Assembly: GCA_018061385.1 (NCBI GenBank)
Contig: JAGOUF010000048.1
Span: forward strand, 1-9,319
Direction: 5' to 3'
From: Chitinophagaceae bacterium
Lineage (GTDB): Bacteria > Bacteroidota > Bacteroidia > Chitinophagales > Chitinophagaceae
DNA length: 9,319 bases
In this document: one piece after another, positions 7,039 to 9,319 of the stretch
Numbering within the stretch: position 1 is the first letter of the stretch
Layout of the letters: every line of letters starts with the position of its first letter
Notes under the pieces: model-generated
The model's input: only the letters and a program-made list of their open reading frames with translations
What the model was told of the DNA's origin: nothing
The model's database searches: none
Made by a program: the position numbers and the translations under genes

Positions 7039-8658
7039 TTATGGTTCTACAATTATTTTTTGAGTTGCTTTTTCATAAGTGGTTTCAATGGTGATGTAAT
7101 AAATTCCGCCATTGATAAGGTTTTTAATTCTTTTAGAGTAGGTGTTTTCTCCTGCTTGTAAGTTTTTAAGAACTGTATTTTCAATTAATTTCCCGCTGGC
7201 ATCGCTAATTGTAAGTTTTACTTCACCTTTATCCCTAAGATTAAATTTCACCATGAAATTGCCATTGTTAGGATTTGGATACACTTGCATTTGCAATGTT
7301 CCAATGCTATGAGTGTTCAACTCGTGAATGCCAACCGTTGAATTTTTTATCACAAATACTTTAAATATTTGACTGCTTGCACTGCTTTGCGTGCCAGTAT
7401 TTGTAAAAAAGATATTAGCTGCTGTGCTGCTTATACCGCCATAGATATAACCAACCAAAGTTGTGTCAGCCGTAAAATTATCTAATTTAAATACTTCGTT
7501 GCTATAATGTGGCAATGTATTTATGGGAATAAATTCAGAACCTGCACCGAGTAAAGTAGGCATTGCAATAGGTAATTTATATTCAGCCATTGTGCCACTT
7601 GCATCTCTTGTCACTCGTGCTATGGTTTTTACAAATGGAACATTGTTGTCTTGAACCAATATTCCTAAACTATCATAATATTGAGCAATACCACCAAAAA
7701 ACACCGTGTGCATTTCGTTGTTTGAAGCACTATATATTGGAATATGAGCACAGTGGTAGTGATTGTAATATTGAGAAAAAGCATTGTTTACTGTATGCCC
7801 TGTGCTGTCTATATTTACACAATTTAAATAAGGTAAATCAACACCCACTTGAAATACTCCCGAAAATGCAGTTAAACCTTCTTGGCCTGTTGGCATTATT
7901 TGCGGAACTACATTATAATCTCTTCTGTGAAGATTTGCAGCATCTACTATTGCAGGTAGATGTGTAACAGAAAGCGTTACACCATTATCGAAGATTGTAA
8001 ATTTTCTGCTTGCGTTAGTATAGATTTGAACAAATCCAGGTCCATGAGTTGGACCCATTGGGTTATACCTGCCGATAAATTTTTGACCGCCAGTAAGATA
8101 GAAAGTGTTATTGATTTTATTGAGATAACCGCCAGTAACAGCAAACATTGTGTCTGTTATCTGCCTAAAATTTGTTGCAAACGATGTTCCATTGATAACT
8201 GCATTTATAACATCGGGAACTTTAACTGCACTAAGATTTGGGTAGGTGATATGGTCAGCAGAAGTGTTGCTGTAACCATAGCCGCCTACCAAGTATAAAT
8301 AATTTCCCTCCTGAAAAAATTCCATATTGGTTGAACTTAATTGTTCTTGCAAACCAATTGGAAGTGATGATAATGGAGCCGTCCATTTTTGTTGTGCAAC
8401 TGGGTCAACAACTATTAATTGATTGTTGTGTCCCGCCACATCAAATGCAGCAAATGGTTGTCTACGGTGCAAGCCATCTAATCGTCCACCAATAATTAAC
8501 CACTTACCATTGTGTTGACCCCAAGCATAAGCTTGTAAACCACCCAAGCCACTTATATTCATTGGTTCAATAGCAATATGAAATGGTGCAGTTTGAGCAT
8601 TGCCTTGTGAGGTGAAAGCAATTAATAGTATTGCTAAAATTTTAATTCTGTTCATCAT
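7039..8658 (-). CDS. secreted Kelch-like beta-propeller protein with type IX (T9SS type A) sorting domain
   Basis: The 539-residue product has a Sec signal peptide (about 1-21, cleavage near GNA-QT) and a C-terminal type A sorting domain (about 459-539) with VYPNPNNGNF, SDASGKLI and the closing IYYITIETTYEKATQKIIVEP. Such domains direct proteins through the type IX machinery to the cell surface or medium, where the domain is usually removed. Between them are Kelch-like repeats with Gly-Gly turns: WLIIGGR (53-59), YLYLVGGYG (120-128), TFYLTGGQKF (185-194), TVFFGGIAQYY (about 320) and GYIYGGIS (about 405), consistent with a beta-propeller. No catalytic residues stand out, so a binding role is more likely than an enzyme. 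It abuts the TetR stop codon directly (TAG then ATGATG), so the start could be at 8658 or 8655. A surface propeller inside an efflux operon is unusual. Confidence 0.85.
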   Translation of the reverse strand: MMNRIKILAILLIAFTSQGNAQTAPFHIAIEPMNISGLGGLQAYAWGQHNGKWLIIGGRLDGLHRRQPFAAFDVAGHNNQLIVVDPVAQQKWTAPLSSLPIGLQEQLSSTNMEFFQEGNYLYLVGGYGYSNTSADHITYPNLSAVKVPDVINAVINGTSFATNFRQITDTMFAVTGGYLNKINNTFYLTGGQKFIGRYNPMGPTHGPGFVQIYTNASRKFTIFDNGVTLSVTHLPAIVDAANLHRRDYNVVPQIMPTGQEGLTAFSGVFQVGVDLPYLNCVNIDSTGHTVNNAFSQYYNHYHCAHIPIYSASNNEMHTVFFGGIAQYYDSLGILVQDNNVPFVKTIARVTRDASGTMAEYKLPIAMPTLLGAGSEFIPINTLPHYSNEVFKLDNFTADTTLVGYIYGGISSTAANIFFTNTGTQSSASSQIFKVFVIKNSTVGIHELNTHSIGTLQMQVYPNPNNGNFMVKFNLRDKGEVKLTISDASGKLIENTVLKNLQAGENTYSKRIKNLINGGIYYITIETTYEKATQKIIVEP

Positions 8659-9249
8659 CTATTTGTTTTTTATTAATGTTAAAACCGATTGTATCATATT
8701 GTCACCGTTTCTACTTATGTCAAATTGAAAATTTGCAACTCTCCATTTAAACATTTTCAGTCGGAAAGTTCCCATCACGATATGCATTAATTCATCAGAT
8801 GTTATAGAATTTGTAAAAACTTTTTTTTGTTGCCCTTCCAAAATTATAGGCATTAAGTGTTTCATTTTTACACCCATTATTTTCAATATAGTTTCGTTTA
8901 TGCGTTGACTTTCTTCCATAAGTCCATCAGAAAATACCGCCACTACAAAGTGTGGGTTCTTTTTAAAAAATGAAAACTGATTTTGAAACAGCGTTATGAA
9001 TTTTTCTTCGGGTGATTGATCGCTGGAAATTGCATTAGTATAGCGTTCATCCATACTCTTAGCAAGATATTCGAGCAAGGCAATAATTATTTCTTCCTTG
9101 CTTGTAAAGTGCCTGTAAATGGCACTTTCAGAAAACTTCATTTCCTTAGCAAGGTTCTTAATTGTTAAGCCACTTACTCCCGAAGTAGTAAGTATTTTAC
9201 CTGCTGCTTCTATAATTTCAAGTTGTCTGTCTGAAATTGCTGTTGTCAT
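8659..9249 (-). CDS. TetR/AcrR-family transcriptional regulator
   Basis: The 196-residue product has the family length and plan. The N-terminal DNA-binding domain (about 8-55) contains DRQLEIIEAAGKILTTSG, then the helix-turn-helix LTIKNLAKEMKFSESAIYRHF (28-48) and the usual SKEEIIIALL start of helix 4. The C-terminal two thirds (about 60-196) are helical and variable, as expected for the ligand-binding and dimer domain. It most likely represses its own operon and is released when a toxic substrate, possibly one exported by the pump encoded 3' of it, binds. The start at 9249 is preceded by an A/T-rich stretch (aaaaaaataaca on the minus strand) and lies only 3 bases after a possible upstream stop codon at 9253, so the promoter and operator are probably beyond the right edge. 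The next gene starts immediately at its stop codon. Confidence 0.92.
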   Translation of the reverse strand: MTTAISDRQLEIIEAAGKILTTSGVSGLTIKNLAKEMKFSESAIYRHFTSKEEIIIALLEYLAKSMDERYTNAISSDQSPEEKFITLFQNQFSFFKKNPHFVVAVFSDGLMEESQRINETILKIMGVKMKHLMPIILEGQQKKVFTNSITSDELMHIVMGTFRLKMFKWRVANFQFDISRNGDNMIQSVLTLIKNK

Positions 9250-9252
9250 TTG

Positions 9253-9318
9253 TTATTTTTTTAAGAATGAAGAATACATCCATACTTGTTTTTCCTGAAA
9301 ACGGATATAATCGCTCAT
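9253..9318 (-). CDS. possible C-terminal end of an upstream gene, or a 21-codon leader ORF
   Basis: On the minus strand an open frame reads from the window edge to a TAA at 9253..9255, ending FQEKQVWMYSSFLKK. The first in-frame ATG is at 9318, one base from the edge, so whether it is a start or an internal Met cannot be decided. The TetR start follows after 3 bases, the same tight spacing seen throughout the cluster. That favours the tail of a real gene in the same transcript. A frame of this length can occur by chance. I do not recognise the family. Confidence 0.45.
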   Translation of the reverse strand: MSDYIRFQEKQVWMYSSFLKK

Positions 9319-9319
9319 T

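Noticed and set aside
7590..8298. Plus-strand open frames of 112 and 125 codons opposite the Kelch-like gene
   Set aside because: They are antisense to a gene with a signal peptide, repeated motifs and a sorting domain, and their translations show no recognisable domain.
9250..9319. TetR operator at the weak dyad acatccatacttgt (about 9275..9288)
   Set aside because: Only the outer three bases on each side and the central pair are symmetric, and the site lies within a possible coding tail.

Overview
The window is an AT-rich fragment from a Bacteroidota (Bacteroidetes) chromosome. The clearest evidence is the 539-residue secreted protein at 7039..8658, which ends in a type IX secretion sorting domain (YPNPNNG motif). 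Type IX secretion is confined almost entirely to that phylum. The A-rich, Shine-Dalgarno-poor gene starts and the TolC/HlyD/RND order agree. I cannot name the genus; something near Chitinophagales, Sphingobacteriales or Cytophagales is only an impression.

Every convincing gene lies on the minus strand, and together they look like one co-transcribed cluster. In transcription order (right to left) it holds: the tail of a gene running in from the right edge (9253..9318); a TetR-family repressor (8659..9249); a Kelch-like, type IX-secreted protein (7039..8658); a small four-helix membrane protein (6644..7033); a lipoprotein with a Cys/Met/His cluster (6186..6647); a tiny cupin (5902..6189); and a complete tripartite efflux pump, made of a TolC-like outer-membrane channel (4557..5888), a membrane-fusion adaptor (3478..4548) and an RND permease (373..3465). 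Gaps are 0 to 13 bases and two junctions are 4-base ATGA overlaps, so no internal promoter has room of its own. The permease carries the Asp-Asp pair in TM4 typical of HAE-1 (drug/organic-compound) pumps rather than the pattern of heavy-metal CusA/CzcA pumps.

A plausible reading is that the TetR protein senses a toxic compound and controls the pump together with several envelope proteins (membrane, periplasm or outer membrane, cell surface). The role of the accessory genes cannot be read from the sequence.

The left 372 bases contain no convincing gene but are rich in structure. Positions 1..130 form a long imperfect inverted repeat with TAAC/GTTA ends that resembles an integron attC recombination site read on the minus strand, cut by the window edge. 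Positions 296..362 form a second large two-part hairpin just past the permease stop codon, with a 12-base tandem repeat in its loop. An 84-codon ORF (60..314) lies across these repeats and is probably repeat-derived. This non-coding block is the least explained part of the window.
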